DNA from: Gammaproteobacteria bacterium | Lineage (GTDB): Bacteria > Pseudomonadota > Gammaproteobacteria > Eutrophobiales > Eutrophobiaceae | Assembly: GCA_012103475.1 (NCBI GenBank) | Contig: WLWS01000004.1 | Coordinates: 372,001 to 436,000 of the forward strand | DNA length: 64,000 nucleotides | Direction of reading: 5' to 3' | Shown here: positions 37,378 to 47,273 of the stretch, piece after piece | Numbering within the stretch: the stretch's first letter is position 1 | How the letters are laid out: every line of letters starts with the position of its first letter | Program-made: the position numbers and the translations under genes | The notes under the pieces: model-generated | What the model saw: the letters and a program-made list of their open reading frames with translations, nothing else | Told to the model about the DNA's origin: nothing | The model's database searches: none

Positions 37378-38721
37378 TCAGGCAGAGCTTTGCAGTAGCT
37401 CTTCTACACGGCTGGCAAGACCATGGGCCAGACTGTCGACCTGAACCAGATCCTCACCCTCAATCATTACCCTTACCAGAGGTTCTGTTCCAGAGGGTCG
37501 TAATAATACCCGCCCGGTAGTCCCCAGTTCCTTTTCTGTTTCACTGACTGCGCTTTCAATAGCAGGGTAATCAGCAAGATTAACTCGTTTCTTGAGTTTA
37601 ACGTTGACCAGTTTTTGAGGATATTTGAACATCCCGTTTTTCAATTCATACAGGGAACGTTCGCTATTTACTATCGCTTCGAGCACCTGTAAGGCCGAGA
37701 TAGTTCCATCGCCTGTAGAGGCTAGATTTAAATTTATGATATGACCGGATGACTCTCCGCCCAATTTCAAATCATGTTTTTCAAGTAACTCCATAACATA
37801 TCGATCGCCAACCGCTGAGCGAAGAAAACCAAGATTCAAATCCTCCAGTGCACGTTGCAATCCAAGATTACTCATTTGCGTACCAACAACGGCTCCATTG
37901 AGACTATCAAGTCTGGTCGAGGCGATAATAAACAAGGCCTCGTCGCCGTCGACAATCTCTCCCTTGTTGTCGACCATTATCAGCCTGTCGCCATCACCAT
38001 CAAGCGCGATACCAATATCTGCCTGCAAATCGGATACGGCCTGGGCAAGATTATCCGGTGCTGTCGCGCCGTAACCCTTGTTAATATTAATTCCGTCAGG
38101 CTCAACGCCAATACAATGAACATTTGCACCCAGTTCCTCAAATACCTGCGGCGCAATCTGGTAAGTTGCGCCGTGTGCGCAATCAACCACGATTCGTAAA
38201 GAATTAAATTTCAGGTTTGAGTCAACTCTGCTCTCGCAGTATTCGATGTAGCGACGTGGAGCATCTTCAATACGTTTTGCTTTTCCAAGCTCAGCCGGAC
38301 TTGTCACCTGCATAGACTTGTCTAATTCCGCCTCTATCGCATGTTCAACATCATCCGGTAGTTTTTTACCATCGGTACAAAAAAACTTAATGCCATTATC
38401 CTGAAAGGGATTGTGAGAGGCGCTTATGACTATGCCTGCTTGCGCCCGCGTGTTTTGTGTCAGAAATGCAATGCCTGGAGTCGGCATCGGTCCGATAAGC
38501 CGGATATCAACCCCGGCCGCAGACAAACCGGCTTCCAATGCGGACTCGAACATGTAACCGGAAATTCGAGTGTCCTTACCAATGATGACCGGCCCTTTAC
38601 CTTCTTTCGCCAAAACCCGTCCGGCTGCCCAACCGAGCCGCATGACGAAATCCGGTGTAATCGGGTGGACGCCAACTTCACCGCGAATTCCATCTGTTCC
38701 AAAATACTTCTTCTTCGTCAC
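37378..38721 (-). CDS. glmM: phosphoglucosamine mutase
   Basis: GlmM converts glucosamine-6-phosphate to the 1-phosphate for UDP-GlcNAc synthesis. The 447-residue protein has the opening KKYFGTDGIRGEVGVHPITP, the phosphoserine loop GIVISASHNPFQDNGIKFF, the metal-binding DGDGDRLIMVD, sugar-binding GGESSGHII and C-terminal RPSGTEPLVRVMIEG. It lies 56 bases after ftsH; folP, which usually separates them, is missing. Confidence 0.97.
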   Translation of the reverse strand: MTKKKYFGTDGIRGEVGVHPITPDFVMRLGWAAGRVLAKEGKGPVIIGKDTRISGYMFESALEAGLSAAGVDIRLIGPMPTPGIAFLTQNTRAQAGIVISASHNPFQDNGIKFFCTDGKKLPDDVEHAIEAELDKSMQVTSPAELGKAKRIEDAPRRYIEYCESRVDSNLKFNSLRIVVDCAHGATYQIAPQVFEELGANVHCIGVEPDGININKGYGATAPDNLAQAVSDLQADIGIALDGDGDRLIMVDNKGEIVDGDEALFIIASTRLDSLNGAVVGTQMSNLGLQRALEDLNLGFLRSAVGDRYVMELLEKHDLKLGGESSGHIINLNLASTGDGTISALQVLEAIVNSERSLYELKNGMFKYPQKLVNVKLKKRVNLADYPAIESAVSETEKELGTTGRVLLRPSGTEPLVRVMIEGEDLVQVDSLAHGLASRVEELLQSSA

Positions 38722-38777
38722 TTTTATAGAATTCTTATCAGGACACTAAATAAATAAAATTAGGACTTGCTGACGAG

Positions 38778-40727
38778 CTAAGCCGGTTTTGGTCCGCTTA
38801 CCGGTGGCTCACTACCAGCGTCGGTATCTTTCTTTCTAACAGTTTCATCTTCATCGGCAATTTGCACAGATCCGGAAGTATCGCTATCGCTGTCATCATC
38901 GTTCCAGCCAGACGGTGCTCGTGGCGTACGTCCTTCCATAATGTCAGTTATTTGATCGGTATCTATGGTTTCGTACTTCATGAGAGCATCAGCCATTAAA
39001 TGTAATTTTTCTATATTATCTTTCAGAATTGCTTCCGAACGCTCATAGCTTACATTGATAATATTGCGAATTTCTTCATCAATATCCTTTTGCGTGTGTC
39101 CCGATATACTTGAATGTTGAGTAACCGAGTGTCCTAAAAACACCTCGCCTTCGTTCTCACTATAAGCAAGTGGCCCCATTTTTTCCGATAGGCCCCACTT
39201 GCTCACCATATTTCGGGCTAACTGCGTGGCTCGTTCTATATCGTTACTTGCTCCGGTGGTTACGGCATCTTTGCCAAAAATCAATTCTTCGGCAATACGT
39301 CCTCCGTAAAGACTGCAAAGCTGCGCATCAAGAAAACTCTTGCTGTAACTAAGTCGATCTTCTTCAGGCAGAAACATGGTAACACCCAGTGCCCGCCCTC
39401 GGGGAATAATACTTACCTTGTAAACCGGATCGTGCCCGGGAATTGATCGGCCAACAATAGCGTGACCCGCTTCATGGTATGCAGTGAGTTTTTTCTCTTC
39501 TTCATTCATTACCATGGAGCGACGTTCAGCGCCCATCATAATTTTATCTTTTGCGCGCTCAAAATCATCCATATCCACCAGCTTCTTGTTGCCACGCGCT
39601 GCAAACAATGCTGCCTCGTTTATGAGATTAGCCAGATCGGCCCCGGAAAACCCGGGTGTACCGCGAGCTATAATATTGGGTTTAATATCATCGGCCACAG
39701 CAACTTTGCGCATATGTACTTTCAGAATTTGCTCACGACCACGGATATCCGGCAGTGGGACAACTACCTGTCTATCGAATCGACCTGGACGTAATAAAGC
39801 TGGATCCAAGACATCTGGTCGGTTTGTTGCGGCGATGACAATAACCCCTTCATTGCCTTCAAAACCATCCATTTCTACCAGTAACTGGTTCAGAGTCTGT
39901 TCTCGTTCGTCATGACCGCCGCCTAGACCCGCGCCCCTGTGTCGACCGACTGCATCAATTTCATCAATGAAAATAATGCAGGGCGCATGTTTCTTGGCCT
40001 GTTCAAACATATCACGAACTCGTGACGCACCAACACCGACAAACATTTCAACGAAATCTGAGCCGGAAATTGTGAAAAACGGAACCTTCGCCTCTCCGGC
40101 GATTGCCTTCGCAAGCAAGGTCTTACCCGTACCCGGAGAGCCAACCATCAGAACACCGGATGGGATTTTGCCTCCGAGTTTCTGAAACTTGCCGGGATCA
40201 CGTAAAAATTCTACTAATTCGGCAACTTCCTCTTTTGCTTCCTCAACACCCGCAACATCGCTAAAAGTTATTTTGACCTGGTCTTCATTAAGCAGACGGG
40301 CACGACTTTTACCAAAAGACAATGCTCCCCGGCCTCCGCCACCTCCCTGCATCTGACGCATAAAGTATATCCAGATACCAAGTAGCAGAAGAATAGGAAA
40401 CCACGATATCAGGGCATGTGCCCAGAAAGAATTTTTGTCAGGTTCAATACTGCCAAACTTGACCCGGTTCTCTTCAAGTAATCCTATCAAGGGTGAATTA
40501 TTCGTTTCGGGGCTATAGGTGACGAAATTTTCGCCATCAGTGTACTTCCCGCTGAGGCTACTGCCATCAAATACGAGTGATTCAACCTTGCCGGTTTTCA
40601 CATCCGTTAAAAACTGCGAGTAATCTACTTTGCTGCTGTATCCCTCTACACCAAAGTTCCGAAATACCATCATCAGTACAACAGCAATGATGATCCAGAG
40701 CAGCATATTTTTCGCCATGTCGTTCAA
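38778..40727 (-). CDS. ftsH: ATP-dependent zinc metalloprotease FtsH
   Basis: FtsH degrades misfolded membrane proteins and short-lived regulators. The 649-residue protein has two membrane segments (about 8-24 and 104-123) around a periplasmic domain, the AAA Walker A loop GSPGTGKT (196-203), [15 protein letters not shown], and the zinc site HEAGH. I choose the TTG start at 40727 (MNDMAKN...), since AGAGGA lies 8 bases before TTG but 17 before the next ATG at 40718. The C-terminal tail is acidic and Ser/Asp-rich. It follows rlmE. Confidence 0.97.
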   Translation of the reverse strand: MNDMAKNMLLWIIIAVVLMMVFRNFGVEGYSSKVDYSQFLTDVKTGKVESLVFDGSSLSGKYTDGENFVTYSPETNNSPLIGLLEENRVKFGSIEPDKNSFWAHALISWFPILLLLGIWIYFMRQMQGGGGGRGALSFGKSRARLLNEDQVKITFSDVAGVEEAKEEVAELVEFLRDPGKFQKLGGKIPSGVLMVGSPGTGKTLLAKAIAGEAKVPFFTISGSDFVEMFVGVGASRVRDMFEQAKKHAPCIIFIDEIDAVGRHRGAGLGGGHDEREQTLNQLLVEMDGFEGNEGVIVIAATNRPDVLDPALLRPGRFDRQVVVPLPDIRGREQILKVHMRKVAVADDIKPNIIARGTPGFSGADLANLINEAALFAARGNKKLVDMDDFERAKDKIMMGAERRSMVMNEEEKKLTAYHEAGHAIVGRSIPGHDPVYKVSIIPRGRALGVTMFLPEEDRLSYSKSFLDAQLCSLYGGRIAEELIFGKDAVTTGASNDIERATQLARNMVSKWGLSEKMGPLAYSENEGEVFLGHSVTQHSSISGHTQKDIDEEIRNIINVSYERSEAILKDNIEKLHLMADALMKYETIDTDQITDIMEGRTPRAPSGWNDDDSDSDTSGSVQIADEDETVRKKDTDAGSEPPVSGPKPA

Positions 40728-40834
40728 AAATTATTCCTCTTTAACTCAATCCAGCCCGGGATTTCTTACAATTAAAAGCCGCTGAGCAGCTTTCATCGAT
40801 CCAGAGCAGTAAAAACGCCTTATTTTGACCCGCA

Positions 40835-41449
40835 CTATACCTTATAGCCTCTTGCCAGAACATATAATTCCCGTGATTCTGACCTCGATGCTTTTGGTTT
40901 TCTTACCATAACCTTTTGAAATAATTGCTTTAATTCCTTTTGGTACTGCTCCATACCTTCACCTTGAAACAACTTAATCAATAAGTCACCACCTTCGATA
41001 AGCACATCCGTCGTAAAATCCAGTACAAGTTCCGCCATGTTAATAATGCGGGCCTGATCGGTGTTTCGCACCCCACTTAAGTTTGGGGCAATATCTGACA
41101 TTACAAGGTCTGCCTTTTCCTCACCGAGCGCTTCAAGACAGGCTTTCACGATACTTGGCTCGGTAAAATCGCCCTGAATAAACTCAACTTTCTTAATCGG
41201 CTCCATAGTTAATAAATCGACCGCTATAATCCTTCCTTGAGAATGTAACTTTTCACTGGCGTACTGAGACCAGCTTCCTGGACTCGCACCAATATCGACA
41301 ACAGTATTCGCCTTTCGAATAAGTTGGTCGCGTTTATCAATTTCAGACAATTTGTAAACAGCACGAGAGCGATAACTGGATTCACGCGCCTGTTTTACAT
41401 ACGGGTCTTTCTCCTGTCTTTGCAGCCATTTTTTGTCTTGTTTAGCCAC
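40835..41449 (-). CDS. rlmE: 23S rRNA 2'-O-methyltransferase (U2552)
   Basis: RlmE (FtsJ/RrmJ) methylates U2552 of 23S rRNA late in 50S assembly. The 204-residue protein shows SYRSRAVYKLSEIDKRDQLI, the AdoMet-binding VVDIGASPGSWSQYASEKL, the catalytic VMSDIAPNLSG and GGDLLIKLFQGEGMEQY. The K-D-K-E catalytic residues appear present. Its place before ftsH is conserved. Confidence 0.96.
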   Translation of the reverse strand: MAKQDKKWLQRQEKDPYVKQARESSYRSRAVYKLSEIDKRDQLIRKANTVVDIGASPGSWSQYASEKLHSQGRIIAVDLLTMEPIKKVEFIQGDFTEPSIVKACLEALGEEKADLVMSDIAPNLSGVRNTDQARIINMAELVLDFTTDVLIEGGDLLIKLFQGEGMEQYQKELKQLFQKVMVRKPKASRSESRELYVLARGYKV

Positions 41450-41558
41450 AAAAGTTATGAATCACGAAAGATGAAATAGTTCTAAATTAGACCACAATAC
41501 TATTGCAGTTGTTTTCAGGGGACTTAGGGCGAAAGCAGAATTGACTGTGATGCTGAGC

Positions 41559-42035
41559 TTATATGTACTGAATCTCCAATACTTCATATTCTTTAACACC
41601 ACCCGGCGCATTGACTCCGATAATGTCACCGACTTCGCGACTAATCATTGCTCTGGCGATTGGTGAGGTAATTGAAATCAGACCTTGTTCGATATCAGCC
41701 TCTTCTTCGCCAACAATCTGATAGCGAACTTCCTCGTCGTTCTCAAGATTCATTAAATCAACAGTCGCTCCGAAAACAACTTTGCCGCCAGCGTCCAGAG
41801 TGGTCACATCAATAATCTGCGCCTCTGCAAGTGCTGATTCAATTGTATTGATTCTACCCTCGACAAAACTTTGTTGCTCGCGCGCAGCGTGATACTCAGC
41901 GTTCTCACTGAGATCACCATGTGCCCTGGCTTCCGCAATTGCTTCAATAATTCTTGGTCTTTCAACGCTTTTCAAACGAGCCATTTGCTCGCGCAAGCGT
42001 TCAACTCCCTTTGCGGTCATTGGTGATTTACTCAT
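41559..42035 (-). CDS. greA: transcription elongation factor GreA
   Basis: GreA stimulates cleavage of backtracked RNA in stalled RNA polymerase. The 158-residue protein has the N-terminal coiled coil ([20 protein letters not shown]), with the acidic tip residues D and E, and the C-terminal FKBP-like domain ([20 protein letters not shown]). The start overlaps the carB stop as ATGA (42032-42035), so it is coupled to carAB. Confidence 0.97.
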   Translation of the reverse strand: MSKSPMTAKGVERLREQMARLKSVERPRIIEAIAEARAHGDLSENAEYHAAREQQSFVEGRINTIESALAEAQIIDVTTLDAGGKVVFGATVDLMNLENDEEVRYQIVGEEEADIEQGLISITSPIARAMISREVGDIIGVNAPGGVKEYEVLEIQYI

Positions 42036-45000
42036 GCGATTACCCCCTGATGCAATTCCTGCAAACAGTTTACATTTGTCGATTCCTGACCTTCAAGCGT
42101 TAGGACCATTGCTTTTGCTCCAGCTATTGTTGTCATATAAAAAACTTTATGTTGTAAGGCAGTCCGTCGAATAGAGTAGGAATCTGCCACCGTACGTTTG
42201 CCTTCTGTCGTATTAATAATAAGATCTATCTCATCATTTTTGAGCATGTCTACTACATGCGGTTGACCTTCGCGAACCTTATTCACTCCGCGACACTCCA
42301 GTCCCGCGTCAGTCAGCACTTTCGCAGTACCATGTGTCGCACACAAACTAAATCCAAGTTTAATTGATTTTCCCGCAAGAATAAGAGCTTCTGCTTTATC
42401 CGCATTGCGTACACTAATAAAAACCAGACCTTCACGCGGGATGATTTCACCAGTAGCAAGAGTAGCCTTATTGTACGCTTCACCGAAATTCGCACCTACC
42501 CCCATTACTTCACCCGTAGATTTCATTTCCGGTCCCAATAATAAATCGACGCCGGGAAACTTGATAAACGGAAAAACTGACTCTTTCACAGAATAAAAGT
42601 CCGGGTTTCGCGTTTCCTTCACTTGCTGATCTTTAAGGCTCTTGCCAACCATTGTCAAAGCTGCAATACGTGCAAGCGGCAATCCTGTCGCCTTTGAAAC
42701 ATAAGGAACCGTTCGCGAAGCACGCGGATTAACTTCAAGAACAAAGATCTCTCCATCCTGAATCGCAAATTGTGTATTCATCAAGCCAATAACATTCAGG
42801 CCTTTCGCCATTTTCCTCACCTGCTCAGCCAGTTCATCCTGAACATCTTCGCTTAGACTGTAAGGAGGTAGTGAACAGGCGGAATCTCCTGAATGCACAC
42901 CAGCTTGTTCAATATGTTCCATTATCCCGCCAATTATAACCTCCGAACCATCACAGATCGCGTCGACGTCCACTTCTATAGCGTTACTAAGAAAACGATC
43001 AAGTAAAACGGGCGATTCATTGGATACGGCAAAAGCTTCATTCATGTACGCGCGCAAGTCTGCCTCACTATAGACCACTTCCATGGCTCGCCCACCGAGA
43101 ACATAGGAAGGCCTGACAACGAGGGGATAGCCGATTTCGTCAGCAAGCTTGACCGCTTCCTCAGCTTCCCTTGCCGTACGATTCGGTGGCTGAACCAGAC
43201 TCAAATCCTGCAAGAGTTTCTGAAAACGCTCTCGATCTTCTGCCAGATCAATAGAGTCCGGACTGGTTCCGATAATGGGTGCACCTGCTGCCTCGAGATC
43301 GCGTGCAAGTTTCAAAGGTGTCTGACCACCATACTGAACGATGATCCCCTTGGGTTTCTCAATATCGATGATATCCAGAACATTTTCCAGTGTCAGTGGT
43401 TCAAAATAGAGACGATCTGAAGTGTCATAATCAGTAGAAACTGTTTCCGGATTACAATTAACCATAATGGTTTCGTATCCGGCATCTCTCGTTGCGAAGG
43501 CTGCCTGTACACAGCAATAATCGAATTCGATCCCCTGACCGATTCGGTTTGGCCCTCCGCCCAGAACCATAATTTTTTCCCGCTCAGTCGGATTTGACTC
43601 GCATTCTTCTTCGTAACTGGAATACATATATGCCGTCGTTACCTGAAACTCGGCGGCTACCGAATCAACCCGCTTAAAGACGGGACGGATATCATTGGAA
43701 ATACGATGCTCGCGAATCGTCTGCTCACTCTCACCAGTCAGCTGTGCAAGACGCCTGTCTCCAAACCCTTTTCGCTTTAGATCATACAGACGCTCCTTTG
43801 TCAGACTGCCAAAACCATCCTCCGCCAGTTTCAGTTCTTCCTGAATGAGATCGTTAATTTGAACCAGAAACCAGGGATCAATATGACTGAACTGCTGCAC
43901 TTCGTCGATGCTCATACCGTGACGAAAGGCATCACCAAGGTATAACAAACGTTCACCTTTGGGGACACGCAATTCATTTCGAATCGTCTCCAGTACGTCC
44001 TCACTGGTCTCTCCTTCTATGCGCTGATTCAGGCCATCAATACCTGTCTCTAGTCCACGCAAAGCTTTCTGCAAAGATTCCTGAAATGTCCTGCCTATAG
44101 CCATCACCTCGCCCACCGACTTCATTTGTGTAGTAAGTCGATCATCAGCACGAGGAAATTTCTCAAAGGTGAATCGAGGGATTTTAGTAACAATATAATC
44201 AATGGTCGGTTCGAATGAAGTCGGAGTAGCGCCACCGGTAATTTCATTATCAAGTTCATCCAGTGTAAATCCGATAGCGAGTTTCGCCGCAACACGAGCT
44301 ATCGGAAAGCCGGTGGCTTTCGATGCCAGAGCAGAAGATCTGGATACTCGTGGATTCATTTCGATAATTACCAGCTCACCATTTTCAGGATTGACTGCGA
44401 ACTGCACATTGGAGCCCCCCGTTTCAACGCCAATCTCACGTAATACGGCAATAGAGGCATCGCGCATGAGTTGATATTCCTTATCCGTTAAGGTTAATGC
44501 GGGGGCCACTGTTATTGAATCACCAGTGTGCACCCCCATCGGATCAAGATTCTCTATGGAGCATATGATGATGCAATTGTCATTCTTGTCCCGCACCACT
44601 TCCATTTCGAATTCTTTCCAGCCGATAATGGATTGATCCAGCAATACTTCATCAGTTGGCGAGCTATCAAGGCCTCGAGTGCAGAGTTCCACAAACTCCT
44701 CGCGGTTATAGGCAATCCCGCCACCGGTTCCACCCAGAGTAAAAGAAGGTCGGATAACAATGGGGAAACCCAGCTCCTCCAAAACCTTACTGGCCTGCTC
44801 CAGATCGTGTGCGATGCCGCTGGCCGGCATAGACAGGCCGATTCTATTCATTGCCTCACGAAAACGCTCCCGGTCTTCAGCTTTGTCAATCGCATCCTGA
44901 GACGCGCCAATCAGCTCTACATTATATTTTTCGAGTACATTTTCTCTGGCCAGATCCAGAGCACAGTTCAATGCGGTCTGACCACCCATAGTTGGTAAAA

Positions 45001-45256
45001 TGGCATCCGGGCGTTCTTTTTCGATTATTCTCTCTACTGTTTGCCAATTGACGGGCTCGATGTAAGTCGCATCAGCCATTTCAGGATCGGTCATAATGGT
45101 GGCTGGATTTGAATTAACAAGTATGACTCGATAGCCTTCCTCGCGCAGGGCTTTGCAGGCTTGCGCTCCGGAGTAATCAAACTCACAGGCCTGACCAATT
45201 ATTATTGGGCCTGCGCCAATGATTAGTATGCTGTTAATGTCAGTTCTTTTTGGCAT
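42032..45256 (-). CDS. carB: carbamoyl-phosphate synthase large subunit
   Basis: CarB makes carbamoyl phosphate for arginine and pyrimidines, using ammonia tunnelled from CarA. At 1074 residues it has the usual length, with two homologous ATP-grasp halves ([20 protein letters not shown] and [20 protein letters not shown]), each followed by an ATP-grasp domain, and a C-terminal allosteric MGS-type domain ([20 protein letters not shown]). It lies 63 bases after carA. Confidence 0.98.
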   Translation of the reverse strand: MPKRTDINSILIIGAGPIIIGQACEFDYSGAQACKALREEGYRVILVNSNPATIMTDPEMADATYIEPVNWQTVERIIEKERPDAILPTMGGQTALNCALDLARENVLEKYNVELIGASQDAIDKAEDRERFREAMNRIGLSMPASGIAHDLEQASKVLEELGFPIVIRPSFTLGGTGGGIAYNREEFVELCTRGLDSSPTDEVLLDQSIIGWKEFEMEVVRDKNDNCIIICSIENLDPMGVHTGDSITVAPALTLTDKEYQLMRDASIAVLREIGVETGGSNVQFAVNPENGELVIIEMNPRVSRSSALASKATGFPIARVAAKLAIGFTLDELDNEITGGATPTSFEPTIDYIVTKIPRFTFEKFPRADDRLTTQMKSVGEVMAIGRTFQESLQKALRGLETGIDGLNQRIEGETSEDVLETIRNELRVPKGERLLYLGDAFRHGMSIDEVQQFSHIDPWFLVQINDLIQEELKLAEDGFGSLTKERLYDLKRKGFGDRRLAQLTGESEQTIREHRISNDIRPVFKRVDSVAAEFQVTTAYMYSSYEEECESNPTEREKIMVLGGGPNRIGQGIEFDYCCVQAAFATRDAGYETIMVNCNPETVSTDYDTSDRLYFEPLTLENVLDIIDIEKPKGIIVQYGGQTPLKLARDLEAAGAPIIGTSPDSIDLAEDRERFQKLLQDLSLVQPPNRTAREAEEAVKLADEIGYPLVVRPSYVLGGRAMEVVYSEADLRAYMNEAFAVSNESPVLLDRFLSNAIEVDVDAICDGSEVIIGGIMEHIEQAGVHSGDSACSLPPYSLSEDVQDELAEQVRKMAKGLNVIGLMNTQFAIQDGEIFVLEVNPRASRTVPYVSKATGLPLARIAALTMVGKSLKDQQVKETRNPDFYSVKESVFPFIKFPGVDLLLGPEMKSTGEVMGVGANFGEAYNKATLATGEIIPREGLVFISVRNADKAEALILAGKSIKLGFSLCATHGTAKVLTDAGLECRGVNKVREGQPHVVDMLKNDEIDLIINTTEGKRTVADSYSIRRTALQHKVFYMTTIAGAKAMVLTLEGQESTNVNCLQELHQGVIA

Positions 45257-45319
45257 TCAGTTTTGTTCCGTATATCTGGGTCTGCTGGTAGTGATTCTCA
45301 GGTGGTATAAGACGCCGGG

Positions 45320-46459
45320 CTAAGCACTTTTATTCTTCATTAATTCAATAAAGTGGTCAAAGACGGGCTTAACGTCATGCGGGCCCGGACTCGCTTCAGG
45401 ATGTCCCTGAAAACCAAATGCCGGTAACTCTGTATGATGTATTCCCTGCACAGTCCCATCAAACAATGAGCGATGTGTTTCCTTTAGCTCAGTCGGTAGT
45501 GATTTTTGGTCAACCGCAAAACCGTGATTCTGACTGCTAATCATTACCGTCCCGGTTTCCAGATCCTGAACAGGGTGATTGGCGCCATGGTGTCCGCATT
45601 TCATTTTTACCGTACTCGCGCCTAGCGCCAGAGCCATTATTTGATGGCCGAGACAGATTCCAAATGTTGGTAAACCCTGTTTAACAATCTCGCCGACTGC
45701 AGCGATGGCGTATTTGCAGGGATCGGGATCGCCTGGTCCATTTGAGAGAAATACACCGTCTGGCTTTTTCGCCAACACTTCCGATGCCGGTGTCTGTGCT
45801 GGCACAACAGTAATAGTGCAACCGAGCTGGGACAGTATGCGAAGAATATTTCGTTTAACACCAAAATCGTATGCGACAACCTGGAAATTGCCGGAATCAC
45901 TTTCCGCAGCTTCTGGCAAACCGTCTATTAATGACCAGGTTCCCTGATTCCAGTTATAGGGCTCGCTCGTGCTCACAACTCTGGCCAGGTCCATACCTTT
46001 GAGACCGGGAAACGCCCGGGCCTGCTCTAAAGCATGACTTTCGTCCAGTTGCTCACCACTTATGATGCAGCCATTTTGCGCGCCTTTATCACGAAGAATT
46101 CTGGTCAGTCTGCGGGTATCGATATCCGCAATAGCAAGCACATTCTGCTCGATCAGATAAGTATCAAGAGCCTGGTTAGAACGCCAGTTACTACTCACCA
46201 GTGGTAAGTCGCGTATGACCAGCCCCGCAGCATGAACCACTGCAGACTCTTCATCTTCGAAATTTGTCCCGACATTGCCGATATGAGGCTGGGTGAGGGT
46301 CACAATCTGCTGAGCGTAAGAGGGATCAGTCAGAATTTCCTGATAACCCGTTATCGCAGTGTTAAAAACCACCTCTCCAACTGTGTGACCTTTCACACCG
46401 ATACCGCGCCCGTAAAAAATGCTTCCGTCTTCCAGAGCAAGTAAGGCCGTGTGCTTCAA
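45320..46459 (-). CDS. carA: carbamoyl-phosphate synthase small subunit
   Basis: CarA is the glutaminase that feeds ammonia to CarB. The 379-residue protein has the N-terminal [17 protein letters not shown] domain and a class I glutamine amidotransferase domain with the nucleophile in [15 protein letters not shown] and the His-Glu pair in [13 protein letters not shown] promoter and an apparent terminator precede it, suggesting control by attenuation. dapB, a frequent upstream neighbour, is not here. Confidence 0.97.
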   Translation of the reverse strand: MKHTALLALEDGSIFYGRGIGVKGHTVGEVVFNTAITGYQEILTDPSYAQQIVTLTQPHIGNVGTNFEDEESAVVHAAGLVIRDLPLVSSNWRSNQALDTYLIEQNVLAIADIDTRRLTRILRDKGAQNGCIISGEQLDESHALEQARAFPGLKGMDLARVVSTSEPYNWNQGTWSLIDGLPEAAESDSGNFQVVAYDFGVKRNILRILSQLGCTITVVPAQTPASEVLAKKPDGVFLSNGPGDPDPCKYAIAAVGEIVKQGLPTFGICLGHQIMALALGASTVKMKCGHHGANHPVQDLETGTVMISSQNHGFAVDQKSLPTELKETHRSLFDGTVQGIHHTELPAFGFQGHPEASPGPHDVKPVFDHFIELMKNKSA

Positions 46460-46530
46460 AAATATCTCCCTAAATTAAACCAGTTGTATAGCTGGTATCG
46501 ATCGATTGGTGAACCCTTCACATAAGAAAA

Positions 46531-46556
46531 CGGGAGTAATCTTTCGATTACTCCCG
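46531..46556 (-). terminator. Rho-independent terminator in the carA leader
   Basis: A perfect 11-base stem, CGGGAGTAATC with loop GAAA on the minus strand, is followed on that strand by TTTTCTTATG. It lies 72-97 bases upstream of the carA start and downstream of the candidate carA promoter, so it would terminate leader RNA before the gene. This is the pattern of an attenuator, but the sensor is not identified. Confidence 0.6.
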
Positions 46557-46623
46557 CCTCAAGACATTCGACGACCCAGCCCGTAAATATTGTGTTTGAG
46601 ATTTGTTGACTGGTCAGATAAGC

Positions 46624-46652
46624 ATTATAGTTGTTTCCATCAAATCTATAAA
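46624..46652 (-). promoter_or_regulatory. candidate carA promoter
   Basis: A perfect -10 box TATAAT (46624-46629 on the minus strand) lies 17 bases from a weaker -35 box TTTATA (46647-46652). It is about 165 bases upstream of carA, so the transcript would include the terminator hairpin. Confidence 0.45.
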
Positions 46653-46734
46653 TAGCCCGCGAGCGTAAATTGTTACATTATTGTCGTTTATCTCCTTGTT
46701 TCATAAATAACCCTTGGCAAAAATCCAATTAGCA

Positions 46735-47079
46735 ATGCCATCCCCCCTACTTTATCGCTACTTGATCGATTCAATCGACAACAACGGCAGTCGCGGCATC
46801 ACGGTCAAAAGTGGCGATGCCGAGATTAAGCTAATTGCAGTGCGCAAGGACAAGCAAATATTCTGTTATCACAACCTATGTCCGCACATGGGTGTTAATC
46901 TGGATTGGATCCCCGACCAGTTCCTCGACACCAGTAACAACTTTATCCAATGTGCAACGCATGGTGCTCTGTTTCAAATTGAAGATGGTCACTGTATTTC
47001 AGGTCCCTGTCAGGGTCAGAACTTGTCATCTGTCAGGGTGAAAACGGATGAAGATTATTTTGAGATTCTTCTGAGATAG
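46735..47079 (+). CDS. Rieske-type 2Fe-2S protein
   Basis: This small protein of about 114 residues has the Rieske cluster ligands, C-P-H in YHNLCPHMGVNL and C-x-x-H in QCATHGALFQIEDG. It resembles stand-alone Rieske ferredoxins. No oxygenase or cytochrome partner lies nearby, so its redox partner is unknown. The frame could start at TTG 46714, but ATG 46735 fits family N-termini; no clear ribosome-binding site supports either. It is divergent from carA. Confidence 0.85.
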   Translation: MPSPLLYRYLIDSIDNNGSRGITVKSGDAEIKLIAVRKDKQIFCYHNLCPHMGVNLDWIPDQFLDTSNNFIQCATHGALFQIEDGHCISGPCQGQNLSSVRVKTDEDYFEILLR

Positions 47080-47273
47080 AGTTAGATATTGACCCAGATC
47101 ATTGTGATATAGCCTGTATTTAAAGAGCTAGTCTATCTTTTAGCCCTAAACTATTGCAATTATAGAGTTTTTGCTGTTCTATACTATTTGTAGCAGTGGG
47201 CATTCTGCGGCCATGTCGTTAGACTTGCCACTAAATATACAAATCGAAGCGGATCAGCCGATGTAATACCGTC

